From Sapria himalayana (Eukaryota > Streptophyta > Magnoliopsida > Malpighiales > Rafflesiaceae), in the NCBI GenBank assembly GCA_029783825.1, contig JAREIK010003421.1, positions 388,802 through 452,801 on the forward strand: a stretch of DNA of 64,000 nucleotides, given 5' to 3'. Position 1 is the first letter of the stretch; each line of letters opens with the position of its first letter. Of the stretch, positions 12,714 through 25,500 are shown in pieces. Both the position numbers and the translations under genes were made by a program. Under the pieces are notes generated by a model. It did no database searches and had not been told where the DNA came from. It saw nothing but the letters and a program-made list of their open reading frames with translations.

Positions 12714-13063
12714 TGGAGGTGTCAAATGGGTCGGACGGCCTAGGCACGACCCTAGGCCCACCCCGGATTAGTCATGCTTCGTGTCAAGGCATACACAACC
12801 CTTGTGTCTGCCCTTTTGAAACCATCAAGTCAAAGCGACCCAACGGTCAAAAAAGAATAAAATAGATGCGCATGCGCCTTTAGTGTTTGGATGCACCCCC
12901 AACTGCTATGAGTAGAAATCAAATGGTCGTATGGTTTCTGACCAAAAATATTAATAAAAAATTAATTAAAATGCAAAAAATGATTTTTTTTTTAAAATAT
13001 TTTTTCATATCTATTAATTTACCCCTCTCATTCTCTAATAGCTATCATATTCCTATCCATATT

Positions 13064-13064
13064 A

Positions 13065-13098
<34 letters not shown>

Positions 13099-13112
13099 GC
13101 TATCTCTCTCTC
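13064..13112. repeat. (TC)n microsatellite
   Basis: A run of tc dinucleotides with a few interruptions lies in the 5' noncoding part of hAT element A. A similar ct/ag-rich patch occurs in elements B (about 18040-18060) and C (about 46920-46950), so it is part of the family's leader. Confidence 0.85.
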
Positions 13113-13375
13113 ATCTCATCTATCAACATCTCTCCTCCTGTGACTCGGATGCGGAATGTGGTGCGGGCATCGGATTTAGATATCAGACATCACACATCGT
13201 CAATCAAACATGTTTATGCTTTACAGGTATTATTTTTTAAATTTTGTTTAAATTTTTTATTTTTTATTTTAATTAATAATTGAATATAAAATAATATGTA
13301 ATTTAAAAAATATAATTTAGAATATAATTAGTAAACTAATAAAATTGAAAAATGATAAATAGTAATTTTAATGAT

Positions 13376-15970
13376 GAAAACAAAATTGACATTAACATAA
13401 ATATAAATACTTTTAATATAAATAATGATAACCCTACTGAAATGTCTGAGACTACCAAAACTTTATTTTCTCTTATGACTAACCCGAACATCTAAAAAGT
13501 AAAAAACTAGAAGAAAATCAATAGTTTGGACTCATTTTAATATTATACAAAATAAAAATATTAAAAGTGTCATTAAAGAATCAGCACAATACAAATATTA
13601 TAAAAAAAAAACTTAAACCTATAGGAGTACAAGTGGGACTGGGCACCTTAGGAAGCATGCCAAAAAATACAATAAAAAACATGATGCATTAGATCCTAGG
13701 CAAATCCAACTGAGTGATGGGGTCTGAGGTTGGATCTAGTTCAGCCTCTATGTTGACTCTTTCAAATACCATAATGAGTATGTCAGAGAAAATATGACCA
13801 AATTGATTACAACAATAGATCTTTCGATTAGATTTTTGGAGGATTCAATGGTAGTCAGTATCATGCATATTGATTTTCAGCTTGCATATCATTGGATTCC
13901 TAGGTCCACATCTAGGAATTACATACTAAAATATTATAAGTTAGAAAAAAAATAATAATTAATGAATTTATAGAATATATTGGCATGGTGTTTGTGATGT
14001 CTGATATCTATACTAGTCACGGCGTTACATCTTATGCATGTCTCACTACCTACTATGTAGATTCTAAATATATACTAAACAAAAAAAATATTAGATTTTT
14101 TAGAGATTTGTTATCCTCATGATGATTCAGCCATTTATAAGTGCGTGATGAAAATATTTAGAGAATATAATATTCAAAATAAAATATATAGTATCACATT
14201 CGAAAATGTATTTACCAATAGAGTAGCAATTAACATGTTTATTAGGACCATTATAGATGGACCATTAGAAAATATTTTCCACGTTAGATGTACTTGTCAC
14301 ATCATTAATCTCATAGTACAAACGGGGATGAAGATTATTCTTCTGCTTTAGAAAAAATACTTAACTCACTAAAATTTATTCGTACGCCTTGTAGACAACG
14401 AAAGTTTGGTAGTCTCTATTTGTATGTGGGTCTAAAGAAGAATTTTCAAATGGATGTGAGAAACAATTGGAATTACACATATCTTATATTGAAGTCATAT
14501 ATGGATTTGGATACGAACACATGATATCCGATTATTTTAATAGTAAGAGTGACGAACTTATTATTAATGACACTGACTGGGATAAAAAAATTTCATTTAT
14601 GAAATTCCGAAAGATTTTGTATGACAAGACGAACACGTATTCATCAGTTTATACTCTCACAACTTGCATTACATTTAGGTGTATATGCAATATTAGTAAT
14701 ATGTTTAGGAAGTTTAGAGATAACCCGACATTTAATGACATAGCTCTTGAGATAGAAATCAAATACTTAAAGTACTGGTCCACTATTCTATCTCTTTATT
14801 GTTTGGTTACCTGCATGGACCATATGATTAACATGAAAGGGATAAAAAATAGTTTGACATACATATCCTCGTGCATAAACTAGGAATACCAACCTAAAAG
14901 TTAATTCATGAGAAGTTGACTAAACTATTTACATACTACGATACTATGGTGGTAGTAGTAGTAGTCAAACTCTGAGTATGGATATTGATATAATATTCAA
15001 AGATGATGACTTATTCATTCAATTAGTTATGAGGAAACGATGGGCTGGATCATCGAATATGAGCGAGTTATCTCGGTATTTAAATACCAATTACTGCTCA
15101 ATTCTATCTAGAGGTGTCAAACGGGCCGGGCCGGCCCGGCCCGGCACGAGGCACGGCACGGTTCGGCCGTGCCTGGGCCGGCCCGGCACGATAAAAAAAC
15201 GCGCCCGGGCCCGTGCCGGGCCCGGCCGCACAAACCACGTGCCGGGCCGTGCCGTGCCTGGCCCGGCACGACTCGTGCCTTGGCACGGCACGTCGGCCCG
15301 CGTGCCTGAGTCGTGACTCGTGAGTCGCGACTCACGAGTCACGAGTCACGAGTCACGACTCACGGTCACGACTCACTGAGTCGTGACTCGTGACCCAACC
15401 GGGCCCCGCCCCCGGTAAAAAGACCGCGGGTCGGGTCCAAACAGACCCGACCCGCCCCGCCTGCCCTGCCTTGCCGTGCGCCCGTGCCCACGGGCCGTGC
15501 CGTGCCTGAATTTTAAAAACCGTGCCCGGCACGGCACGGCAGCACGGCTGGGCACCTGAAAAATGGGCCGTGCCGTGCTGGGCCGGCCCGTTTGACACCT
15601 CTAATTCTATCACATACCGATAACAAAAATATTTATGTTTAATAATGATAGAAATCATATGAGTTCACCTATCTCGTGCTGTCTAAGATGACATGTGATC
15701 TACTTACTCATTCGGTATCGAGTGTAGTATTAGATTATACTTTTCTATTACATTGAATATGATTTAAATAGGAGATCGAGATTATGGTCAAATTTTGTTG
15801 AGGCAATAATATGGATAAAGGATAGAGAGGATTTGAGTTTGGACATTCAAGATCGTACTGCAACTGCAATAAGAATGGAGGAGTTGGTGGTAGATGATAA
15901 TTTTGGAACTTTGATAAGGACTGAGATTGATCCTACTATTAGTGATACTATCAGTCGCTTATGGGATTGA
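13376..15970 (+). pseudogene. hAT A transposase relic (BED finger to hATC)
   Basis: Aligned with the better copies B and C it shows, in order: a decayed BED zinc finger region (GTGHLRKHAKKYNKKH, about 13640), RFLEDSMVVSIMHIDFQLAY (about 13830), YPHDDSAIYKCVMKIFREYN (14110-14170), the core EVAIN-like VAINMFIRTIIDGP and CTCHIINLIVQTGMK (14220-14330), SSVYTLTTCITFRCICNISN (14640-14700) and the dimerisation motif SELSRYLNTNYCSILS (15060-15110). That last motif is split by the nested element and resumes at 15604. Stops and frameshifts are many, so the copy is inactive. Confidence 0.8.
15109..15603. mobile_element. 495-bp GC-rich nonautonomous hAT with perfect 8-bp target duplication
   Basis: The ends are perfect inverted repeats over at least 18 bp (tagaggtgtcaaacgggcc / its complement). 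The host site attctatc occurs at 15101-15108 and again at 15604-15611. The empty site survives in sister element B near 19852-19866 (caatcctatcacattc). The interior is very GC-rich, made of ggccggcccggcacg-like subterminal repeats around a gagtc/gactc palindromic core. It carries no transposase. Open frames through it are compositional. Confidence 0.95.
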
Positions 15971-16620
15971 TCATTATGTATTAGTTTTGAGATTTTTTTG
16001 CTATTTTGAACTTATATTATATTACGTAATGATTAAAATTTATAATATTTATTTTATGTTAGTTTTGTGAGTGGTGAGTTGACTTATGATTATAATTTTA
16101 TTTTTTGTTGTATTTATTTATTTATTTATTTAATTTTATATTAAAATTTATAATATTTAGAATTAGAGATGACTTGATTCCAAACGAGCCCGAAACGGCA
16201 CATCTCTGCATGACCCTGTGCCCTTTTTGAGTCGTGTTGTGCCAGGAATGGCACGATTGACCAAGTAGGCTACCATAAAATGGATCGTGCCAACCATGCA
16301 TGACTCATTTTACACTTCTAGTTACATTTCATAGTTTTTGTTTTCTTATTGTTCTTTGATGATCATTAGTTTCTATGAATTTTTGATATACGGTTTTGCT
16401 TTTTTTAACATGCGAGTACGACTCATATTCCTTTTTAATCTTTTTCCTTGCTGCTTAATGTTAGTTTTGGGAAAAGGAAAAACATTAATATGGTTGACAT
16501 CAAGCAACTAATGAGATTAATAAGGTTATGTTATGGAGGTGGTGGAAGATTCATGACATGTTCCTACCTTCTTACTTAAATATTGGATCTTGTGCATGTT
16601 TCCAACACAACAATCAACAG

Positions 16621-16833
16621 ACTGAAATAACCAAGATGCTTGATGGCGATATGCTGCTTCAGTTCTTGGAGCTAACATCCGTGCAGCAAACAGCAGTTTT
16701 GTACTTGTCTCTCCCTCTCCCAACAGTTGATAAAGCTGCTGCTGAAACATCAAAGCAACCTTCACCACAACCTCCATCTCCCACGAATCAAGTTGTTCAA
16801 CTGCTAGAAAGGCTTCATTTCATCATCAATTAA
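16621..16833 (+). CDS. Last exon of an unidentified plus-strand gene
   Basis: After a good acceptor (caatcaacag at 16611-16620) a 71-codon frame begins TEITKMLDGDMLLQFLELTS, continues through a Ser/Pro/Gln-rich stretch (SKQPSPQPPSPTNQ) and ends VVQLLERLHFIIN before TAA. Its composition differs from the AT-rich surroundings and it looks like a real C-terminal exon with a linker and a final amphipathic helix. I do not recognise the protein. Upstream exons are not visible; the hAT at 12714-16320 and the LINE may lie inside its preceding intron. The gene converges on RRP5: the two stop codons are 267 bp apart (16834-17100), so the 3' UTRs may overlap. A decayed gene remnant is possible. Confidence 0.45.
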   Translation, partial: TEITKMLDGDMLLQFLELTSVQQTAVLYLSLPLPTVDKAAAETSKQPSPQPPSPTNQVVQLLERLHFIIN

Positions 16834-17100
16834 AATTTAAAGTATGATCCCATTTTGAGTTTCAATAGTTCAGCCATTTTTTTTTTACAAGCTCGTCTAA
16901 ACAAAAAATTGTGAAGAAAATCTTGTGGTACTTTCTAATGAGCATATATATTTAGCCACATTTACATATTGACAAGCAAAGTTTGCAGAATAAATGCTAC
17001 CCCTACAATAGATAAACGTTCAAAGAAATAAAAAATTGGTATGCAGTTACAATTTATGGCACGAGCTACACTCAGCCTCACCAATGTATACATATAATCA

Positions 17101-20100
17101 CTATTCCATTGCATTCTCTATGTATTCCATTGCTTTGTGCTTGACGAACTCGATTCTTTCTTTTTCCCCGACACATGTCTCATACTCCAAGTATTTCTTA
17201 AATAAGAACTGCAAGCAAACAAGGTTACGAAAAAGAAAAAGAAAAAAAGAAAAAAAAAAAGGCATATTACTTTCATCCTTTTGGGTGCAAGGCTGAGACT
17301 GGTTGCCCTCTCAAACAACGAGCGAACCACATCCGCATCTCCGAGCTTAATCTCCTGCAAATGAGTATCCCAAAAAAGAAACAATAAGAACTTCAAGGTT
17401 TTAAGTAGAGGTGTCAATAGGGCCCGTCCAGGTTCAGCAGTGCTTGGGCCGGCCCAGCACGGAAAAATCCTGTGCCCGTGTCATGCCGTACCTGACCTGG
17501 CACGGTTCGGTGCCCGTGGCACAGTACACCGGCACGGGTTCGTCCCGTGTCCCCCTCACTTTGCCCCTCCCGCAAAAAAGACCGCGGGTCGGGTCTAATT
17601 GGACCCGACTCGCGGTCCCCTGAGCCGACCCAATCCCCCCCCCCAACAAAAAAAAATTAAAAAAAAAAATTAATTTCAGCAGTTGGATCTCACTTCCAAT
17701 GGCTAGGGGGCAGAATCCAACGGCCCTCATGATTCTGCCCACTAACAAATTTAAAAAAAAATAAAAAAAATAACTTTTTTTAAAAAAAATATTTTCTTTA
17801 ATCTATAAATTCTACCCTCCTATAACATTTATGTTTTTCATAAATATATTTTTTCTCAAATCTCATATTTTCTCTCTCAAAAATCTTGCTCCTCTCTCGG
17901 GACTCGGGATTTCGGCATTCGGATTGAATTTTTAGGAATCTCAACTTGAGTTTTGAATTTTGAGCTTGACTGTAGTGCACCATGCACGTGATCGACCTCA
18001 CTTCTTTTACCGGGTAATTTATTTTAAGTTTTTTTACTCTCTCTCTCTCTAGTTTCTCTCTCCATACCAAAAATAAAAAATTTTAAAATCAATCATCTAG
18101 TCTCTAAATAACTATTCTGATTAACAAAAATCCTAAAAAATAATAAATACTAATGAAACATATTTAAATTTAGAAAATAAAAATATTACACAGAAATCTG
18201 AGGCTGCTGAAACTTTAGTTTCTCCAGTCGTCTCAACCCAAACTTCTAAAAAACAAAAAACTAGAAGATTTTTTGTAGTTTGGACTCATTTTAATATAAT
18301 AAAACAAAAAAATATTAGGGATAAGAAAGAATGAATGGCACAGTGCAAATATTGTATAAGATTTTTAACATGTATGAGCTCATTAGGGACTGGGCACCTT
18401 AGGAGGCATACCGAATTATGCACCAAAAAATATTATCTATTAAATCCTAGGCAAACCCAACTTGGCACTACATTTGTTGAGACTGAATCGAGTTCAGTCT
18501 CAAAGTTTACTCACTACATATACTCCAGCGAGTTGGGTAGGGACGACATGACCAGACTTATCACATTGATGGGTCTTCCGATCAGATTTTTGAAAGATCC
18601 AAGGGTAGTACACATCATGCAGACATATTTTCAGCATGCTTATCGTAGGATTCCTAGGTCCATATTTAGGAATGACATACTAAAAATATATAAGTTAGAA
18701 TAACAAAAAATAATTAATCAATTTATGGCATATAGTGGAGTGGTGTCCGTGACGTCCGATATCTAGACAAGTCACGATGAATCATCTTATGCATGTCTTA
18801 CCAGCCACTATGTAGATTCTAACTGGACTATGAATAAAAAAATTTTAGGATTCTCTGAAATTATTTATCCTCATGATGGCCCGACTATTTTTAAGTGTAT
18901 GATGAAAATCTTTAGGGAATATAAAATTCATAATAAAATTTTTAGTATCACATTCAATAACGTATCTAATAATGAAGTAGCGATTAACATGTTTGTTAGG
19001 AATATTAGAGACGCACCATCAGGAGAGATTTTTTATGTCAGATGCATGTGTCACGTGATTAACCTGATTATTCAAGCGGGTATGAAGGTGCGTTCCCCCA
19101 CGTTGGATAATATACGTAATGTAATAAAATATATTCACACTTCTCGCAAACAACAAGAGTTTGATAGTCTCTATTTGTTTGCAAATATTTAGAAGAAATT
19201 CCAATCGGATGTGAGACATCGTTGGAATTACACGTACCTGATGTTGGAATCATGTGTTGGATACGAACACGTGATATCCAACTACGTCAATAATAAGAGT
19301 GACGAACTTATTATTGACGACACTAACTGGGCTTCAAGAATTTCATAAATGAAATTCTTGAAGATTTTTTTATGACACGACGAACATGTATTCATCAGTT
19401 TATACGCCCACGACTTGCATTGCACTCCGGTGCATATGCAACATTAGTAGCATATTTAGGAAGTATCGAGCTGACCCGACACTTGGCCATATGGCTACAG
19501 AGATAGAAATCAAGTATTTAAAGTACGGGTCCACAATTCCATCTCTTTATTATCTCGCTGCATGCATGGACCCTAGAGTTAATATGGAAAGGATAGAAAA
19601 CACCCTGACTTATATTTCCTCGTGCATGAACCTGGAAGAGCCACCTAAAGAGTTCATTCGCAAAAAGTTGACTGACATGTTCACATACTACGATACTAGA
19701 TATTGTGGTGGTGGTAGTGAGACTGTGATTACGAACATGGATACCTTATTCGGATATAATGATTTTTTCATTCTGCTAGCGAGGAAGAAATGTAGGGGTG
19801 GACCATTACATCAGAGCGAGCTTTCTCGGTACTTATATGCCGATTACTGCTCAATCCTATCACATTCTGATACTAAAAATATTGATATATTACAGTGGTG
19901 GAAATCATGAGTCCACCCTTCCCGTGCTATCTAGGATGACATGAAATCTACTGACTCCTCCGGCGTCAAGCATAGCATCGGAGTCTATTTTTCCTGTTGC
20001 AGTGAACGTGATTTCAGATAGGAGATCAATATTACGTCCAAATATTGTTAAGGCCTTGGCTTGTTTGAAGGATTAGGAGGATTCGAGGTTTAGCACCCAT

Positions 20101-22534
20101 GATTGTGCTGGAGCTGGGACTGGAACTGGGACTGGGACTGGAACTGGGACTGGGACTGGAACTGGGACTGGGACTGGAACTGGGACTGGGATAAGAATTG
20201 CAGCCGCATCCACTGCGATAGCGGAGGAGTTGATTGCTGATGATGATGATCCATATGATACTGATCTTGATGTTGCGGCTAATGATACTCATGATATGCC
20301 GATTGACGATTGATGATGATCTACTATTTTTTGATTTCGATATTTTATTTTTTATTGATTGTATGTTTTATATATACGTTACGTTGAAACTTTAATTTAT
20401 TTGGTTCGGACATTTGGTATCTAATAGTTGATTGATCATTTTTCATTTAGTTTGATTATGTTTTTTTTACTTTTTAATTTTTTTTAACATAATTTATTGA
20501 TTTATTTATTTTTTTTATTTTAATTTTTCATTTAAAAATTTATAACTCTATTATATAATTCTAATAAATTTTAAACTAATTTTATATTACATTATAAAAA
20601 AAATTAACTTTGTAATTTTAATAAATTTTAACAATTTTCATATTATAAATATATAAATTATACATTATCTATAATTTTATATATAATCTAATAATTTATA
20701 TAATTAAAATAATAAATTAATAAAAAAAAAATTTACATGTCCCGTACGGCCAGGCCAGGCCCAGCACGAAAGCACGCCCGTGCTCAAAAAAACAGGCCGG
20801 CCCGCCCGGCCCGTTTGACACCTCTAGTTTTAGAATAAAAAATAAAGATAAAAAAAAGTGGGCCCTACCTGGTCGAGATAAACGCTCCATAAATCCATTC
20901 TTTTAGGGTACTCCCTCAGCATTCCTTCGAACAAGGATCGCCCTCTGTCAGGGACTCTGTGTTTGAACTGCAGGATGGCAGATTGGGTAATGAACTTGAT
21001 GTGCTCTCGGAACGGAAGGCTTAGCAGTGCTCGATTCACAATATTTTCAACTCGATCATCTTTCCCACCCTGCTGAAGAAGCACGTGGCAAATCCATCGT
21101 AGCCACACGTCGCAGGAATCCCGGAATTTCTTAGCCATCTTATGGAACAGCTCGTTCGCCAGCTCGTGCTGCTCCGTCCGTTGGTATAATTCTAGGAGCG
21201 CAAAATGGATGCTCTTGGGATCACATTGTTGCAGTGCCCTCCGAAATACTTTGTTGACAGCTTCCTACCACAGATATAATTGCAAAAGAGTTTTTAAAAA
21301 GGATCCAGATAAGAAGTGAGAAACAACTTGGATTGAGAACACCCATCATCTTGCCATCTTATCATTACCTCCGGTGGGTTCCCATATTTGTATTCCAAAT
21401 TGAGGTAGGCCACCCAAATATTTAGCTTTTCATTCTCCTCCCGGAAGTTTATTGTTTGCAGAGCTCTGCCATAACTCAAAAACAAACATTTTCACATAAG
21501 AACTAGCACAATCAGGAGCTCCACTTGCCTAGACTTAGCTTTGATCAGATCGAAATTAAAAGAGATTATGCCTTGGTCTTGATTGAATTCAAGACAATTT
21601 GACACGACCTCTCTGATTTATTAGGGCAAGGCTTGTCGAGATATGTACCTTTCTCAGACCTTACATTAGGCAAGAGCCCTGTCCACAGGTACGACAAACA
21701 CCATTAGGAGGATCATCGGCCAATACTTAACATTTTATTAGATCGAAATTAAAACACATTGTGCCTTGGTGTGATAGCATACATCATCTCCCGAGTACAA
21801 GTCTAGGGTTCAATACAGTTGGACACGACCTCTCAGAAATATTGGGGGTGGGACATGTGCATTAGATACAAACACACACAAACAATTAGGAGTACCATTT
21901 TGCCTAGGCTCGCCATTGATTGAATTGAAATTTACAAAAATCATGACCTCTGTATGATGACAATCAACATTCTGTAAAAGAGTAGTATTTCTTACTCGAA
22001 CCCAACAACATTAGGTGAGAATCTTGTGCACTGGACACGAACACAAGCACAATTAGGCATATCATCGGCCTAGACTTGCCTCTGATAGAATTGGAAATAA
22101 AAGAAACCATGACTTTGCTCGATGGAAAGCAAGTTTCTTCCAAGAGAAGTAAATCTAGAATTCTAAACAATCATGTATCATATATAACCTCTGATTTATT
22201 GAGGATGAGACTTGTCGGATATACTTCTCTCTCAAACCCAACATTAAGAAGGAAGGAGCCTGGTGCACCAGGTACGAACACACACAGAAGTTTGGCCTTG
22301 GTCAGAGATAAAGCTAAGACACGTGGTTTATATATATATATATAGATGATATATTACCTCTCGGCAATGGAACGAGCTTTTTCAATCTCGCACGAAGAGC
22401 ACACAAATTGCATGTAATTTAACCAATGGAAACTGCTATTAGGAGAGCCACGAATCCATTTTTCAAATTCATCTTCGTTTCTTGGGACATCGTCCTCAAG
22501 TAACCTCTCCTCAGCGGCTCTGATGTCTTCCTCA
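17101..22534 (-). CDS. RRP5: RRP5 C-terminal HAT/TPR block, visible exons 33-37
   Basis: About 287 residues form the half-a-TPR repeats that dock RRP5 in the pre-ribosome. Visible are [37 protein letters not shown] and [11 protein letters not shown] (exon 33), [20 protein letters not shown] (exon 34), the long exon 35 with [40 protein letters not shown] and [16 protein letters not shown], exon 36 [20 protein letters not shown] and exon 37 [20 protein letters not shown], ending MEYIENAME and a TAG stop at 17101-17103. Exons 35 and 36 are 3,514 bp apart because a hAT element sits in that intron, yet both splice sites are intact and in phase 0. Part of exons 34-35 and their introns also exists as a decayed copy at 7643-8400. 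Confidence 0.95.
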
Positions 22535-22555
22535 CTGCCCAAGAGAAAAGAGAAT

Positions 22556-22593
<38 letters not shown>

Positions 22594-25500
22594 CTAATAA
22601 TACTTTAAGAAAAGAAGACGAGAAAAAGATGACCTTGTCTTCTTTGTTTTTCCATCAGCTTGCCTTTCTTCCTCACCGATCAACTCATGGTTTGGAAATA
22701 AAATATCAACTCCACTAGCCTGCTCTGTTTCATCAAAGGTGACCTCGAGAGGAGGCACCGAATCTCGATCTTCTGCTTCTAAAAGAATGCTATGGTCTTC
22801 ATCTTCACCACTCTCGGCCTTAGGAGAGCTCTCTTTCACAAGTACCATGTCGGGGCCAGCACCAATGACAGAATCACATTCATTTGCAGGCAGAGCATCA
22901 AAAACACCATTCAGCTCAGTGCCTTTCATCCCCAAAGAGATTCGATGCTTTTCCACATCCATCTGTAAGCACAAAACAATTAAAACATAATAGTTACTAC
23001 AAATCTGGTGGTTATGCCTGTGTTTGGAAAGGCACTATCACTAAATGCTTGTCATAAGAAATTTGTGTATCATGTACATGTGTTAGAGATCATGTCTTAG
23101 TGTGAAGATAAATAATTAATCCAGTGATAATAAATATAGCATTTCAAACTTATCAAACATGACTTCTCTAACTTTCGAGATCTTGAAGGTGATATTGTCA
23201 AGATATTAGCACATCTCAAATCCCGTACTAAAGTAAGAACTTTATGCACTAGGTACAACTTTCATCTCCACCTCAATATATGTATATGTTAGAGAGAATA
23301 TTTTACGGATATATCAAAAATATATCGGTGTGTATTTGTATATGAACATCAATAAAAGATAGATATATTGGTCTTGATTGATATTCCGATACTTATAATT
23401 TAGGAATATTTCAGAGATATATTGGTGGATATATCAGAAATTTTTATCACTGGGTAAGACTGCCCCCATACATTAGCCTCTCCTCAGGCCTCATGCTACA
23501 ACGAGAGCCTTGTGCACTGGATATGATCTCCATCTCAATACTAAAAGCTTATCATAGACTAAAGACATACACTTAAACAAAATGATAAATATAGTGGGTG
23601 TTCCAAGTTTGCAACACTTAAACCACCAAAGCTCAGCACGACAACTTACAAACACACGAGTCATGCAAGCAAACCAAAACCAAATGCAAAGCAACACAAT
23701 CAAGATACACGTTTTACTACAAATCCTTCAATTTGCTTATTGCATATTCATACATGAAATGCAAAGGTTGAGGCTCAGTATTGCAATATTATACATTACA
23801 TGCCTATATGATAACTATGTATGTCTGTACAAAGGTGTCAATCATAATTATGAAAGGCGCGCCTAAAGCTCAAGCGTCACCACTCCCAGGAAAAATGCCT
23901 CGCTTCAAGCGAGGCGCAGTTACGAAACATACGCGTCAGTTACCAAACCGACGCATTTTTATGATTCTGACGTGGCTAACGGGGAGGTGAGAGAAATTGG
24001 AAGCTGAGGACGAGGAGCACACCGCCGAGGCGCCGACAGTACCTAAGGTAACCTAATTCTATAATCTGTAACGGGAGGGTTCAAAGTATAATTTTAATTA
24101 TTTTAAATACAGTAACGGGAGGGGGCAGGGGTTAGAGGGTTTAAGTATATTTTTTGTATATTTTAATTATTATTATTTGTTTAATATATATGCAAAATAT
24201 AATAAATAAATAATTTATTTTAATTTTAAATACATGATTTTAAGAATAATAATAAATATATAATATTAAAATATGAAATATATAAATATGAATACTTTTT
24301 GTAGTATGTAATATTTTAGTTTATATAATATGTAAGTATAATAATTTTTGTTATATAATTTATTTTAAATAAATTAATGTAATATGTAACTAATAAAAAT
24401 ATAATGAAAATTATATTATAATATTGATGGAGAAAAAAAATTAGATTAAATTAATTTTGAAATAATATAGATTATTTAAAATACATAATTTTTTTTCATG
24501 CAGAATTATATAATAAAATGAGTTGTAATATTTGTAAAAATAATGTTTAATCATTTTTTTTATTTATCTAAATTTTTGTTAATGGATAATATTTATATTT
24601 GTTTTTTTTTCATGTCGTATCCTAACCGTATCCTAGTTTTTTGAAATTTATCGTGTCTCTGTATCCTACTGTGTCCTATCCTGCCGTGTCGTATCCCCGT
24701 GTCCGTATCCATGAAAAAGACGAAGGAAATCATCATCAAAAACTTTAATGGGAATGAAGAGAAGTATAAGAAAATCATGGAAATCATTGATAGGAGGTGG
24801 GAGGTTCAACTTCATCGGCCTTTGCATTCAGCTGAGTATTTTTTGATTGATGGGAAGAATGAAAGATGAAAGTGTTGTAGAAGATGATTTGGTATTTGAA
24901 GGTGATGATTTAACATGGGGTGATGTTGCAAGAGCTAGTGGAGCTGATGAGCTTAGGGTTTATAGAAGAGCTAAACCAAGCAAAACACAAACACCAACAC
25001 CAAAACCAAAGTCAATACCATCTAGCTCTAAACATACACCTACTCTTGTTTTGATTGATGAAGATGAAGAGATGATTTATTCATCAGAAGAAAAAGATGA
25101 AGAATGGGGAGAGTGAAAGATTAATGATGAAAATGATATTGATGAAGACTTTCTTGATTTAAATTTAGATGTAGATACATGAGTGTTTATTTTGTTTTAG
25201 AACTTTGAATGTTTGTTATTTTATTTTGAAACTTTGAATGTTTGGATGATGGGAGCACTATTAATATTTGATTTTTATCTTTGATGTTCTTTAGTTTATT
25301 ATTAGATGAAAATTAAAAATTATATTTAGTAAAATATATAATTTTTATGTGTATTAGGCTGGGTGCGCCTCAAATAAAAAAGCTCGCGCCTCAAGTGCGT
25401 CTTACGCCTTAAGGCCCCAAAAGACTTTTGCGCCTCAGTACACCTTGCGCCTTAAATAACTATGGTGTCAATAACACATTATGTTCCTCTTATTATATTG

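Larger units (their letters stand above)
12714..16320 (+). mobile_element. hAT element A (RICESLEEPER/DAYSLEEPER-like), dead
   Basis: It begins tggaggtgtcaaatgggtcg and ends tttacacttcta, variants of the tagaggtgtcaaacgggcc terminus seen in its relatives at 17406 and 44266. It carries GC-rich subterminal DNA, a plus-strand transposase relic and a nested 495-bp element at 15109-15603. The presumed target duplications (tcactagg and gttacatt) do not match, so one end may be wrong or the flank may have rearranged. Confidence 0.65.
17406..20826 (+). mobile_element. hAT element B in an RRP5 intron, antisense to the gene
   Basis: A 3,421-bp element with termini tagaggtgtcaatagggccc and its counterpart gggcccggccgtttgacacctcta-like right end (20803-20826). 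Flanking sites gttttaag (17398-17405) and gttttaga (20827-20834) look like an 8-bp target duplication with two changes. The right end lies 42 bp from RRP5 exon 35 and the left end 51 bp from exon 36, yet both splice sites are preserved. Transposase relics read opposite to RRP5. Confidence 0.92.

Noticed and set aside
15091..15658. Several overlapping open frames on the minus strand, rich in Arg, Gly, Pro and Ala
   Set aside because: They exist because the GC-rich hAT MITE has few stop codons in any frame. No family, and the element boundaries explain the sequence fully.
20032..20292. Serine/proline repeat protein on the minus strand
   Set aside because: It is the antisense of the 18-bp minisatellite in hAT B.
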